From positions 186,001-250,000 of the forward strand of contig NZ_FSRK01000002.1 of NCBI RefSeq assembly GCF_900141765.1: a stretch of DNA of 64,000 bases, written 5' to 3'. The position numbers and the translations under genes are program-made. Position 1 is the stretch's first letter. The number at the start of each line of letters is the position of its first letter. Positions 52,657-61,098 of this stretch are shown here, piece by piece. Below the pieces are notes generated by a model. The model was given only the letters and a program-made list of their open reading frames with translations, was not told the DNA's origin and made no database searches. Source of the stretch: Epilithonimonas zeae (GTDB lineage: Bacteria; Bacteroidota; Bacteroidia; Flavobacteriales; Weeksellaceae).

Positions 52657-54057
52657 TTATCCAAAAAATAAATAAGCCAAAATTACCGAAACTGTCACAC
52701 CAACCAAATCCGCTAAAAGCATCGAACCAACTGTATATCTTGTATTTTTAATTCCAACCGAACCGAAATAAACTGCAATGACATAGAACGTTGTATCAGA
52801 ACTCCCTTGAAGAATTGCCGATAATTTTCCTGCAAAACTGTCCGCCCCAAAAGTTTTCATTGTGTCCACCATCATTCCGCGAGCTCCAGAACCTGACAAA
52901 GGTTTTATCAATGCGGTCGGTAATCCGTCCACAAATCTGGTGTCGAGATGAGATACGCTTGCGATCCATTTCATTCCGTCAATAATCACATCAAAAACAC
53001 CACTTGTTCTCAGTAATGAAATTGCAATCAACATCCCGACTAAATACGGAATAATCTTAACACAAACCGTAAACCCTTCCTTCGCTCCATCAATAAACGC
53101 ATCGAAAATGTTGATTTTTTTATAAACCGCTCCGAGAACTATTGCGAAGAAAATCAGCAGGATAATTCCGTTACTCATCACTTTACTGAAGGAATCTAAT
53201 TCGTCTTTGCTAAGCTGAACAAGATAAATTACAAGCAAAGCAATAATCGCAGAAATCCCGCCAACGTAAGCTAAAATAATTGGCTGAAAAAGATTGATTC
53301 TTTGTCTGATAGAAACAATCGTCATTGCCGCCAAAGTTGCACAAAACGTAGCAATCATACACGGAAGAAAAATATCCGTCGGTGTTTCCGAACCCATTGA
53401 TGAACGAATCGCAATAATAGAAACCGGAATCAATGTCAATCCGCTGGCGTGAAGACAAAGAAACATAATTTGCGCATTGCTGGCTTTATCTTTATCTGGA
53501 TTCAGGGTTTGGAGACTTTCCATTGCTTTGAGTCCGAAAGGTGTAGCCGCATTATCAAGACCAAGAAGATTGGCACTGAAATTCAGCATCATATGCCCGA
53601 ATGAAGGATGGTTTTTCGGAATCTCTGGAAATAATTTTGAGAAAAATGGCTGAATCAGTCGGCTGAGGAAATTGATTCCACCCGCTTTTTCAGCGATGCT
53701 CATAAAGCCCATAAAAAGCGCCATAATTCCAATCAACTTTAGGCAGATATTAACTGCTGTTTCACTGGTTCCGATCACGCCGTCGGTTTCCTGAATACGG
53801 TAGATTCTCACATCAGGTGACTCATTAGCTTGGTAATGAATACGGTTTTGTTCAAACTCCAGATTATCCATCAGCGGTTTTCTAATCTCACGAGAAAGTT
53901 TGACCAACGGCTTGTAGGCAATCTGAATCGTGTCACCACCTTTTCCCACAACCATATCGTTGAAAATCTGACTGTAATTTTCTGAACTAAAATATTTAAC
54001 CGATGCAACCGCAATTGCAATGATAATGAAGGCGGACCAAATCCTGCTTAAAACCAT
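52657..54057 (-). CDS. SpmA-SpmB type nucleoside-recognition (Gate domain) membrane protein
   Basis: A 466-residue membrane protein with about ten hydrophobic segments and two Gate-type halves. The first has MGFMSIAEKAGGINFLSRLIQP and LLGLDNAATPFGLKAMESLQ (SpmA-like). The second has IPYLVGMLIAISLLRTSGVFD, PLSGSGARGMMVDTM and ILQGSSDTTFYVIAVYFGSVGI (SpmB-like). Spore formers encode these as two proteins; here they are fused in an organism that cannot sporulate. Probably a transporter of unknown substrate. Confidence 0.88.
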   Translation of the reverse strand: MVLSRIWSAFIIIAIAVASVKYFSSENYSQIFNDMVVGKGGDTIQIAYKPLVKLSREIRKPLMDNLEFEQNRIHYQANESPDVRIYRIQETDGVIGTSETAVNICLKLIGIMALFMGFMSIAEKAGGINFLSRLIQPFFSKLFPEIPKNHPSFGHMMLNFSANLLGLDNAATPFGLKAMESLQTLNPDKDKASNAQIMFLCLHASGLTLIPVSIIAIRSSMGSETPTDIFLPCMIATFCATLAAMTIVSIRQRINLFQPIILAYVGGISAIIALLVIYLVQLSKDELDSFSKVMSNGIILLIFFAIVLGAVYKKINIFDAFIDGAKEGFTVCVKIIPYLVGMLIAISLLRTSGVFDVIIDGMKWIASVSHLDTRFVDGLPTALIKPLSGSGARGMMVDTMKTFGADSFAGKLSAILQGSSDTTFYVIAVYFGSVGIKNTRYTVGSMLLADLVGVTVSVILAYLFFG

Positions 54058-54142
54058 TTTGGAAATTAATTTCAGTAAATGTATGAAAAAAGCGAATAAA
54101 TTGGTGAAGTTAGATTTTAGAAATTAGAGGTTTGAATGGAAC

Positions 54143-54264
54143 GTTGAATTACAGCAGCCCGACTTGAGCGGAAATCCTTTTTTGCCGGTTCTCGGTTTTT
54201 ATTTTATGTGAAAATCTTCTGCAAAAAAGATTGGGAGCGGAAGGCGGATTAAGCTGCCCAAATT
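54143..54264. repeat. Dispersed intergenic repeat, subtype A, copy 4 (reverse)
   Basis: Left end GTTGAATTACAGCAGCCCGA, right end GCGGATTAAGCTGCCCAAAT. Same orientation as 39928-40065, without the nested element. GCAGC near the left end is complementary to GCTGC near the right end. Confidence 0.8.
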
Positions 54265-54307
54265 AAAATATGAAAACCTGACATTTGTCATTTAATTTAA
54301 ATTATAC

Positions 54308-54339
54308 TTGTTTGGTATGAATTGAATTTTATAGTTTTG
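54308..54339 (+). promoter_or_regulatory. Promoter of the metNIQ leader
   Basis: TTG (54308-54310), 21-base spacer, TAGTTTTG (54332-54339); a second TTG at 54312-54314 gives 17. Predicted start about 54343. Confidence 0.65.
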
Positions 54340-54367
54340 CAAAGGCTTTTTTTTAAAACACTATACA

Positions 54368-54403
54368 ATGTTGAAATTTGTTTGTTGCATAAGATTTATA
54401 TGA
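54368..54403 (+). CDS. Putative leader peptide with tandem Cys codons
   Basis: ATG at 54368 opens 11 codons reading MLKFVCCIRFI and then TGA. Two adjacent Cys codons (TGT TGC, 54383-54388) lie upstream of an intrinsic terminator and a sulfur amino-acid transporter operon, the arrangement of an amino-acid attenuator. Length and the cysteine pair are seen directly; function is inferred. Confidence 0.45.
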   Translation: MLKFVCCIRFI

Positions 54404-54427
54404 AGAAGAAATAGTGTGTTTATTTTG

Positions 54428-54467
54428 AAAACCTTTCATAACTCATTTGAAAGGTTTTTATTTTTTA
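54428..54467 (+). terminator. Intrinsic terminator in the metNIQ leader (attenuator candidate)
   Basis: AAAACCTTTCA (54428-54438) pairs perfectly with TGAAAGGTTTT (54448-54458), followed by TATTTTTT. It ends 15 bases before metN, with no gene upstream in that direction that would need it. Confidence 0.75.
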
Positions 54468-54481
54468 ATTAATGAATCAAA

Positions 54482-55510
54482 ATGATTGAATTGCTGAACG
54501 TTTCCAAACGTTTTACAACTAAAAATAAAACCATCCAAGCTTTGTCCAATGCTTCTCTGACTGTAGAAAAAGGGGAAATATTTGGCGTGATTGGAACTTC
54601 CGGCGCAGGAAAAAGTACGCTGATTCGCTGCGTGAACCTTCTGGAAAAACCAAATGAAGGAAAAGTAATTGTTGATGGAATTGAATTGACAAAACTTTCC
54701 GATTCCCAATTGACTCTGGAACGAAGAAAAATTGCGATGATTTTCCAGCATTTCAATTTGTTATCTTCTCGAACTGTTTTTGATAATGTGGCTTTTCCGT
54801 TGGACTTGGAAGGAAAATCTAAGTCGGAAATCAAGGAAAAAGTGAATGGACTTTTGGAATTGGTTGGGCTGAAAGAAAAAGCAAAAGATTATCCTGCCAA
54901 TCTTTCCGGCGGACAAAAACAAAGAGTTGCAATTGCAAGAGCTTTGGCGAACGACCCAAAAGTTCTTTTGTGTGACGAAGCGACAAGTGCGCTTGACCCG
55001 GCAACTACAAAATCGATTCTGCAACTTCTTAAATCCATTAATCAAAAACTTAATCTTACAATTCTGCTCATCACTCACGAAATGGAAGTGATTAAAAGTA
55101 TTTGTGATAAAGTTGCGGTGATTGACAATGGGCAATTGGCAGAACAAGGAAAAGTTGAGCAGATTTTCATCCATCCGGAAAAAGAAATCACGAAAGGTTT
55201 CATCCAGTCTTCTCTGAATGTAGAATTACCTTTAATTTATAAGAATTCTATCAGTAATATCAATAGTGAAAACAACAATCCATTGGTGAAAATTCTCGTG
55301 CGCGGGAATGATGAGCAAAGTTCTGTTATCATCAATCTGTATGAACAATTTAATGTTAAAGCAAAGATTATCAGCGCTCAACTGGAATATGTTGGTCACT
55401 TGAGTTTCGGGGTTTTGCTTTTGGAACTGAAAGAGGGAAATATCAATGAAGCTTTGGCTTACTTGGAAAATGAATATGCAAACACAGAAATTTTAGGTTA
55501 TGTCGGATAG
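54482..55510 (+). CDS. metN: Methionine ABC transporter ATP-binding protein
   Basis: A 342-residue ATPase: Walker A VIGTSGAGKSTLIR (about 36-49), signature NLSGGQKQRVAIARAL, Walker B VLLCDEATSALDPATT and switch LLITHEMEV. A C-terminal NIL (ACT-like) domain (about 265-340) binds methionine for feedback inhibition in MetN. It overlaps metI by 11 bases. Substrates could include D-methionine or other sulfur amino acids. Confidence 0.94.
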   Translation: MIELLNVSKRFTTKNKTIQALSNASLTVEKGEIFGVIGTSGAGKSTLIRCVNLLEKPNEGKVIVDGIELTKLSDSQLTLERRKIAMIFQHFNLLSSRTVFDNVAFPLDLEGKSKSEIKEKVNGLLELVGLKEKAKDYPANLSGGQKQRVAIARALANDPKVLLCDEATSALDPATTKSILQLLKSINQKLNLTILLITHEMEVIKSICDKVAVIDNGQLAEQGKVEQIFIHPEKEITKGFIQSSLNVELPLIYKNSISNINSENNNPLVKILVRGNDEQSSVIINLYEQFNVKAKIISAQLEYVGHLSFGVLLLELKEGNINEALAYLENEYANTEILGYVG

Positions 55511-56153
55511 TATCATCAATTTGTTATTTCAAGGGACGATTGAAACTGTTGTAATGACCTTGGTTTCAGGATTTTTCGGATTTGTTTTAGGATTACCGAC
55601 GGGAATTTTCCTTTTTCTCACAAGAAAAGGTCAGTTATTGGAAAATAAGATATCACACCAAATCGTATCAATAATAGTCAATATTTTCCGTTCGATCCCT
55701 TTTATCATTCTCATTGTCTGGATGATACCTTTCACACGAACGATTGTTGGAACGTCGATTGGCGTTTCTGCAGCATTGGTTCCACTGAGTGTGGGTTCTG
55801 CTCCATTCATTGCAAGATTGGTAGAAAACAGTCTGTTGGAAATACCTTCAGGCTTGATAGAAGCAGCGAGAGCAATGGGTGCAAAACCGCTTCAAATCAT
55901 CCGAAAAGTCCTTTTACCAGAAGCTTTGCCTTCGTTAATCAATAATGTCAGTATTACTTTGATTACACTTGTTGGTTATTCCGCAATGGGAGGTGCAGTT
56001 GGCGCTGGAGGTTTAGGGCAAGTTGGTTATCAGTACGGATACATCGGATACGATTTTGCGGTAATGAATTCGGTTCTAATATTATTAATTGTGCTGGTTT
56101 TCATTATTCAAATTTCCGGAGACTTACTTTCTAAAAAATTCAATCATAGATAA
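55500..56153 (+). CDS. metI: Methionine ABC transporter permease
   Basis: A 217-residue five-helix permease with the ATPase-coupling EAA loop LIEAARAMGAKPLQIIRKVLLPEALP. The start SDSIINLLFQGTIETVVMTLVSGFFGFVLGLPTG is typical of MetI. Overlap with metN indicates coupled translation. Confidence 0.94.
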   Translation: MSDSIINLLFQGTIETVVMTLVSGFFGFVLGLPTGIFLFLTRKGQLLENKISHQIVSIIVNIFRSIPFIILIVWMIPFTRTIVGTSIGVSAALVPLSVGSAPFIARLVENSLLEIPSGLIEAARAMGAKPLQIIRKVLLPEALPSLINNVSITLITLVGYSAMGGAVGAGGLGQVGYQYGYIGYDFAVMNSVLILLIVLVFIIQISGDLLSKKFNHR

Positions 56154-56259
56154 TCTTAAAACTAATAATTCTCGCAGATTATTCAGATTTAGCAAATTTA
56201 AAATTTGACAATAATCGAATCAGAAAATCCACAAGAGTTTAATTATAATTTATAAAAAA

Positions 56260-57060
56260 ATGAAATCGAAAATATTTGCTTTAGCATTGGCAATTATCAC
56301 ATTATCAGCCTGCAATAAAAAAGAATCGAATCCGAATGTTCTTAAAGTCGGAATTGCCACCGGACCAGAGCAAAATCTTGCCGAAGCTGCCAAAAAGGTA
56401 GCGAAAGAAAAATATGGTTTGGATGTGGAACTGGTAACCTTCAATGATTATGTTGTTCCCAACGAAGCTTTAAGTCAGGGCGATGTGGACGTGAACGCTT
56501 TTCAGCATTTACCATATTTGGAAGAACAATCTAAACAGCGAGGTTATAAATTGGCTGTTGTAGGAAAAACATTTGTTTACCCAATTGTTGCTTATTCTAA
56601 AAAGATAAAATCAGTTTCCGAATTACAACCTGGGCAAACTATCGTCATTCCAAATGACCCGACAAACGGTGGACGCTCATTACTATTATTACAAAAACAA
56701 GGATTAATTAAACTAAAAGACGGCGTTGGACTTTTGCCAAAAGTAACAGACATTATTGAGAATCCGAAAAATCTAAAAATTCTTGAATTAGAAGCACCAC
56801 AAATCCCAAGAGTCCTGGAAGATAAAGAAGTAGCTCTGGCCATCATCAATAACAATTTTGCAGCTCAGGCCGGACTTGACCCGGAAAAAGAAGGTCTGTT
56901 CACAGAAGATAAAAATTCACCTTATGCTAATCTTATCGTTTCCAGAGAAGACAATAAGAATGATGAAAAAGTCAAAAAATTTGTACAAGCTTATCAATCT
57001 CCGGAAGTAGAATCTGCCGCCAAACAAACCTTCAAAGGAGGTGCTGTGAAGGCGTGGTAA
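56260..57060 (+). CDS. metQ: Methionine-binding lipoprotein
   Basis: A 266-residue NlpA/MetQ-type substrate-binding lipoprotein (lipobox LSAC, Cys18). Landmarks: LKVGIATGPEQNLAEAAKKVA, LVTFNDYVVPNEALSQGDVDVNAFQHLPYLEEQ, TIVIPNDPTNGGRSLLLLQKQGLI and LEAPQIPRVLEDKEVALAIINNNFAAQAGL. It closes the metNIQ operon after a 106-base gap and carries a terminator. Confidence 0.95.
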   Translation: MKSKIFALALAIITLSACNKKESNPNVLKVGIATGPEQNLAEAAKKVAKEKYGLDVELVTFNDYVVPNEALSQGDVDVNAFQHLPYLEEQSKQRGYKLAVVGKTFVYPIVAYSKKIKSVSELQPGQTIVIPNDPTNGGRSLLLLQKQGLIKLKDGVGLLPKVTDIIENPKNLKILELEAPQIPRVLEDKEVALAIINNNFAAQAGLDPEKEGLFTEDKNSPYANLIVSREDNKNDEKVKKFVQAYQSPEVESAAKQTFKGGAVKAW

Positions 57061-57089
57061 AACTTCTATTCTATATCTAATTTTTTAAG

Positions 57090-57119
57090 TTGGCGGTTCT
57101 CACGAATCGTCAATTTTTT
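57090..57119 (+). terminator. Terminator of metNIQ
   Basis: TTGGCGGTTC (57090-57099) pairs with GAATCGTCAA (57104-57113) with two G-T pairs, followed by six T's. Confidence 0.7.
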
Positions 57120-57132
57120 ATTTATAATTCAA

Positions 57133-57165
57133 AAAATTATAATTATGGTTTTAAAATTATAATTA
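57133..57165. repeat. 13-base direct repeat upstream of the T9SS cargo gene
   Basis: AAAATTATAATTA occurs at 57133-57145 and 57153-57165, spaced by 20 bases (two helical turns). It could be paired operator sites or chance in AT-rich DNA. Confidence 0.3.
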
Positions 57166-57282
57166 CTTAAAACAATCTCAAATTATACTTAATCAATACA
57201 CACAAAGCAAAATTTGAATTTTTACGCGCAACGCCTGATTATGATATAAATCATTTTGTTATTTTTATTAGTTCTAAATAAA

Positions 57283-57290
57283 TATGTTTG
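57283..57290 (+). promoter_or_regulatory. -7 box of the T9SS cargo gene
   Basis: TATGTTTG fits TAnnTTTG, 16 bases before the ATG at 57307. A TTG lies 24 bases upstream, one base beyond the usual range. Confidence 0.5.
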
Positions 57291-57306
57291 CAAAAAATTT
57301 AATTAT

Positions 57307-58371
57307 ATGCTTAATAAATATCTTTGTTTAGGTCTGTTTGCAGCCTTTTTTAATGTGCAGGCTCAAAACTGTACACCACAAACTGCAGGTGCAAACATTG
57401 GTGATAATGGCTGTGTAAGTTTAACTTACCAAAACCAAACTGTTTCTTACAAAACCGTGAGAGCTGCCGACGGAAACGAATGGCTACAACAAAACCTTGG
57501 AAGTTCAAATGTCGCAACAAGCATCGGCGACGAAGGTGCGCGTGGCGATTATTTCCAATATGGACGTTGGGATGATGGACATCAAATAAAAACATCTCAA
57601 ACTACAGAAACTTATCCAACACCAAACAATCCTGTTGGTTTAGGAGCTGGAACAAGTCTTTTTTATATCGGCGGAGGAACACCATGGTCCTCTAACTATA
57701 CAGGTTGGTTTGCTAATCCTGAACAAAATGATAATTGGACAGCAAAAAGTCTTTCTGAAGTGACAGAACACAACGGAATGGATCCTTGTAAAGCGATTGG
57801 AGACAATTGGGAAATGCCTTCTGAGGCAGATTGGGATTTGGTAATGACAAAAGAAAATATCTTCCCAAGACCGGCAGGTGCTACAAGTACAGGAATGCAG
57901 AGAGGTTTTGATAGCAACCTGAAAATCGCTGGTGCTGGCGCTCGTAAAGATGCCGGATGGGCTTTTGAAGGAACGCGTGCTTACCTTTGGACAAGGTCGG
58001 CTAGTGCAAACCCCAACTTTTATCGTTATGCCTATTTAGGTGCTTCTGCGGCAAGCACTACTGGCTTTGGGGGTGATGCAAAAAGTTTTGGTTATTCTGT
58101 AAGATGTGTGAACAAGTCGAATAATGCTTTAGCTATTAATAATTTCAATAAAGTTGATTTCAGTTTTGGTCCAAATCCGGCTGATAAATTCATCAAGGTG
58201 AATACAGAAAATGCTTTAAAATCTGTTGAAGTTCTTTCTGTATCAGGACAAAAAGTACTGGAAACTAAAGAGAATACAGTAGATGTTTCCAGCTTAACGA
58301 AAGGAAATTATTTCATCAAAATCACTTTCGAAAACGGAAAAACGACGACAAAGAAATTCATCAAGAAGTAA
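57307..58371 (+). CDS. FISUMP-domain protein with type IX secretion sorting tail
   Basis: A 354-residue secreted protein: signal peptide (MLNKYLCLGLFAAFFNVQAQ), a Fibrobacter-succinogenes-major-paralogue type domain (about 50-275: DGNEWLQQNLGSSNVATSIG, DPCKAIGDNWEMPSEADWD and SFGYSVRCVNKS), and a C-terminal type A sorting domain (about 280-354: FSFGPNPADKFIKV and LTKGNYFIKITFENGKTTTKKFIKK). The tail sends it through T9SS to the cell surface. The FISUMP domain's ligand is unknown. ATG at 57307 is set by the signal peptide and promoter. Confidence 0.9.
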   Translation: MLNKYLCLGLFAAFFNVQAQNCTPQTAGANIGDNGCVSLTYQNQTVSYKTVRAADGNEWLQQNLGSSNVATSIGDEGARGDYFQYGRWDDGHQIKTSQTTETYPTPNNPVGLGAGTSLFYIGGGTPWSSNYTGWFANPEQNDNWTAKSLSEVTEHNGMDPCKAIGDNWEMPSEADWDLVMTKENIFPRPAGATSTGMQRGFDSNLKIAGAGARKDAGWAFEGTRAYLWTRSASANPNFYRYAYLGASAASTTGFGGDAKSFGYSVRCVNKSNNALAINNFNKVDFSFGPNPADKFIKVNTENALKSVEVLSVSGQKVLETKENTVDVSSLTKGNYFIKITFENGKTTTKKFIKK

Positions 58372-58392
58372 TATCACTTCAAATTTTTAAGG

Positions 58393-58420
58393 AAAAAGAC
58401 GCTCAATTGAGCGTCTTTTT
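58393..58420. terminator. Bidirectional terminator after the T9SS cargo gene
   Basis: A perfect 28-base palindrome built on AAAAAGACGCTCAA and its complement, serving both convergent genes. It touches the stop codon of the DUF6973-like gene. Confidence 0.85.
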
Positions 58421-58932
58421 TATTCCAGATATATCAAAACATCTTTATCAACTTCCTCGTCTATAGATTTTATTAAAACGCCATTCTTTGTTCTTTCCTG
58501 CAATTCCTTAATAAAAAAACTACTTTCGAAAAACTGACGATGAACGCCAGGAATCAGGCTCATAAAATAATCCATTCCGACTCTGTTATTATGCAGATCC
58601 ATTTCGGTTTCTAATGGTTCATTCGGAAACAATTCTTCGTGCATATTCGTGAGCTTTTCACACCATTCTAATGATTTTCTTGGTGAAGACACTTTGCAGA
58701 AATACATCATAATCAGACAACACCAATAAGAATGTCGGAAGGCATTTCCTTCACCGTTATTGGAGTTGGTTTCAGGATATAACTCTTTCGCTTTCGCAAA
58801 TGCTTTAAAGCTCGCATAAGTGTATAAAATAGCGAACAAAGGATGCATCAATCCAATAGAAAAAACTTTCAATAGTTTTCCAAAGGTCAATGACTTTAAT
58901 GTTCTGAAAAATATACCTATAAATCTCATCAA
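58420..58932 (-). CDS. DUF6973-like protein
   Basis: A 170-residue protein with a short hydrophobic N-terminal region and a helical domain with conserved polar residues: NAFRHSYWCCLIMMYF, TNMHEELFP and EMDLHNNRVGMDYF. The pattern of His, His-Glu and His-Asn-Asn in helices fits a Bacteroidetes domain I recall as DUF6973 and looks like a metal- or acid-base site. No function is known. It follows accD but is separated from it by a terminator. Confidence 0.8.
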   Translation of the reverse strand: MMRFIGIFFRTLKSLTFGKLLKVFSIGLMHPLFAILYTYASFKAFAKAKELYPETNSNNGEGNAFRHSYWCCLIMMYFCKVSSPRKSLEWCEKLTNMHEELFPNEPLETEMDLHNNRVGMDYFMSLIPGVHRQFFESSFFIKELQERTKNGVLIKSIDEEVDKDVLIYLE

Positions 58933-58938
58933 TAAAAA

Positions 58939-58962
58939 ACTCTCCCAAATTTGAGAGAGTGA
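58939..58962 (-). terminator. Terminator of accD
   Basis: ACTCTCCCAAA (58939-58949) pairs with TTTGAGAGAGT (58950-58960) with one mismatch; on the minus strand it runs into T's. Confidence 0.65.
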
Positions 58963-58981
58963 ATTTTGTATTTAAATTTAA

Positions 58982-59839
58982 TTAATGATACTCGTGTACC
59001 AATAATTTTACGATTCTTGAAATTGACTCTTTGATTTCTGTTCTTTTCACGATGAAATCAACAAATCCTTTTTCCTGCAAGAATTCCGATGTCTGGAAAC
59101 CTTCCGGCAAATCTTTACCAATTGTTTCACGGATAACTCTAGGTCCTGCAAATCCAATCAAAGCGCTTGGTTCTGCAATAATCACATCAGCAGTCATTGC
59201 AAAAGAAGCCGTGATTCCACCAAAGGTTGGATCTGTCAAGTAAGCAATGTAAGGCAAACCAGCATCAGAAAGTTGAACCAACTTAGCCTGAACTTTCGCC
59301 AATTGCATTAGTGAATAAGCCGCTTCCTGCATTCTCGCGCCACCGGACTGGCAGATAATCATATAAGGCAACTTATGTTTGATACAATAATCGATGGCTC
59401 TTCTGATTTTTTCTCCCATTACTGAGCCCAAAGAACCTCCAATAAAAGCAAAATCCATACAAGAAACCACCATTTCTACACCGTTTACTTTTCCGGTTGC
59501 ATTTCTGATAGAGTCCGTCAGTTTTGTTTTTGATTTCACTTCTTTCAGACGGTCTGTGTAAGATTTTGTATCCTTAAATTTAAGAATATCAACACTTTCC
59601 ACATCCGCATCCAATTCCTTGAATTTATGGTCATCAAAAAGCATATCGAAATATTCTCTACTTCCGATTCTTACGTGGAATCCATCTTCCGGAGACACAA
59701 AATTATTAGCTTTAAGTTCTTCAGCTTCTATAATTTTCCCAGTAGGCGTTTTGTGCCAAAGTCCTTTTGGAACATCTTTTTTGTCCTCTGTAGAAGTTGT
59801 AATGTTTTGGGTTTTTCTTTTAAACCAATCAAATGCCAT
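58982..59839 (-). CDS. accD: Acetyl-CoA carboxylase carboxyltransferase subunit beta, without zinc ribbon cysteines
   Basis: AccD with AccA transfers CO2 from carboxybiotin to acetyl-CoA to make malonyl-CoA for fatty-acid synthesis. The 285-residue protein has the crotonase-type core: [60 protein letters not shown] and [14 protein letters not shown]. The N-terminal region that normally holds a four-Cys zinc ribbon aligns in length (about 28-55), but the Cys positions read HKTPTG and VSPEDG, so no zinc can bind there. accA is not in the window. Confidence 0.94.
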   Translation of the reverse strand: MAFDWFKRKTQNITTSTEDKKDVPKGLWHKTPTGKIIEAEELKANNFVSPEDGFHVRIGSREYFDMLFDDHKFKELDADVESVDILKFKDTKSYTDRLKEVKSKTKLTDSIRNATGKVNGVEMVVSCMDFAFIGGSLGSVMGEKIRRAIDYCIKHKLPYMIICQSGGARMQEAAYSLMQLAKVQAKLVQLSDAGLPYIAYLTDPTFGGITASFAMTADVIIAEPSALIGFAGPRVIRETIGKDLPEGFQTSEFLQEKGFVDFIVKRTEIKESISRIVKLLVHEYH

Positions 59840-59860
59840 AATCTATAATTGATAAATGAA

Positions 59861-59919
59861 AAATGATAATTGATGTAAAGACATTACGAAAATCGCTTAT
59901 CTCTCATCAATTATCATTT
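59861..59919. repeat. Inverted repeat between fbaA and accD
   Basis: AAATGATAATTGATG (59861-59875) is perfectly complementary to 59905-59919 across 29 bases. On the minus strand the second arm is followed by TTTTTCATTT, so it may end fbaA transcripts. Its text resembles the AT-rich motif at 943-973. Confidence 0.45.
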
Positions 59920-59924
59920 ATAAA

Positions 59925-60992
59925 TTAAAGTGTATTGATATTGTTCAGGTCTTCGAAAGCCTGCGTCAATCTCTTGATATACGTTTCTTCTCCTTTTCTT
60001 ACCCAAACTCTTGGGTCATAGAATTTTTTGTTTGGAGCATCTGCGCCAGTTGGGTTTCCGATTTGATGTCTCAGATATTCAATCTGTTCTGTCATATAAT
60101 CTCTGATGCCTTCTGTGTAGCCGAACTGCAAATCTGTATCGATATTCATTTTCACAACACCGTAACTGATTGCTTCACGGATTTCCATCAACGTAGAACC
60201 TGATCCACCATGGAATACGAAATTCACAGGCTTGTCTCCCGTTCCGAATTTTTGCTGAACATATTTCTGAGAATTGTCAAGAATTTTCGGAGTCAATTTT
60301 ACGTTTCCTGGTTTGTAAACACCGTGTACGTTTCCGAAAGCTGCCGCAATGGTGAAGTTATCAGAAACAGCTTTCAGAACTTCGTAAGCGTGAGCTACTT
60401 CTTCTGGCTGAGTGTAAAGCTTTGAACTGTCAACATCAGAGTTGTCAACACCGTCTTCTTCACCTCCAGTTACTCCTAATTCGATCTCAAGAGTCATCCC
60501 CATTTTGTTCATTCTCTCAAAATATTTTGCAGAAACCTCTAGGTTTTCTTCAATTGGCTCTTCTGAGAAATCCAGCATATGAGAAGAGTAAAGAGACTTT
60601 CCGTTTTGCTTGTAAAATTCTTCACTGGCATCCAAAAGTCCGTCTACCCAAGGTAACAATTTTTTAGCGCAGTGGTCTGTGTGAAGGATAACAGTTGCTC
60701 CGTAAGCTTCTGCTAAAGTGTGGATATGTTTTGCACCAGCAACAGCTCCTAGAACTGCAGCTTTTTGGCCGTCATTACTCAATCCTTTTCCAGCATTGAA
60801 GATAGAACCTCCGTTTGAGAACTGGATAATTACTGGAGCATTAAGTTTTGCAGCAGTTTCTAACGTTGCGTTGATATTACTAGAACCAATCACATTAGCT
60901 GCCGGAAGTGCAAATTGCTTCTCTTTGGCATAATCAAATATCTCTGTTACTAAAGAACCAGTGGCAACTCCTGCCGGAAATTTTCTGCTCAT
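59925..60992 (-). CDS. fbaA: Class II fructose-bisphosphate aldolase
   Basis: This zinc aldolase splits fructose 1,6-bisphosphate in glycolysis and makes it in gluconeogenesis. The 355-residue length and motifs fit the FbaA group: VILHTDHCAKKLLPW (Asp catalytic, His zinc ligand), LEIELGVTGGEEDGVDN, AAFGNVHGVYKPGNVKL (zinc His), NFVFHGGSGSTLMEIREAI (zinc His) and VKMNIDTDLQ. It precedes accD in the same direction. Confidence 0.96.
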   Translation of the reverse strand: MSRKFPAGVATGSLVTEIFDYAKEKQFALPAANVIGSSNINATLETAAKLNAPVIIQFSNGGSIFNAGKGLSNDGQKAAVLGAVAGAKHIHTLAEAYGATVILHTDHCAKKLLPWVDGLLDASEEFYKQNGKSLYSSHMLDFSEEPIEENLEVSAKYFERMNKMGMTLEIELGVTGGEEDGVDNSDVDSSKLYTQPEEVAHAYEVLKAVSDNFTIAAAFGNVHGVYKPGNVKLTPKILDNSQKYVQQKFGTGDKPVNFVFHGGSGSTLMEIREAISYGVVKMNIDTDLQFGYTEGIRDYMTEQIEYLRHQIGNPTGADAPNKKFYDPRVWVRKGEETYIKRLTQAFEDLNNINTL

Positions 60993-61098
60993 TTTTATTA
61001 TATTTTTTTAAGATTTTTTGGACTGTAAACTTACGAAATTATTAACAATTCAAATTTCATTTTTACAAATCCTATGTTATAGATAATAATTTTTGTTT

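Larger units (their letters stand above)
54058..54481. other. Regulatory gap before metNIQ
   Basis: 424 bases holding a subtype A repeat (54143-54264), a consensus promoter (54308-54339), an 11-codon leader ORF (54368-54403), a stem around that ORF (ACACTAT 54358-54364 with ATAGTGT 54411-54417) and an intrinsic terminator (54428-54467) just before metN. Confidence 0.65.

Noticed and set aside
54340-54481. SAM or other known riboswitch in the metNIQ leader
   Set aside because: The stretch between the predicted start and the terminator is only about 85 bases, I recognise no SAM-I, SAM-II or S-box core, and the short ORF with its enclosing stem explains the layout better.
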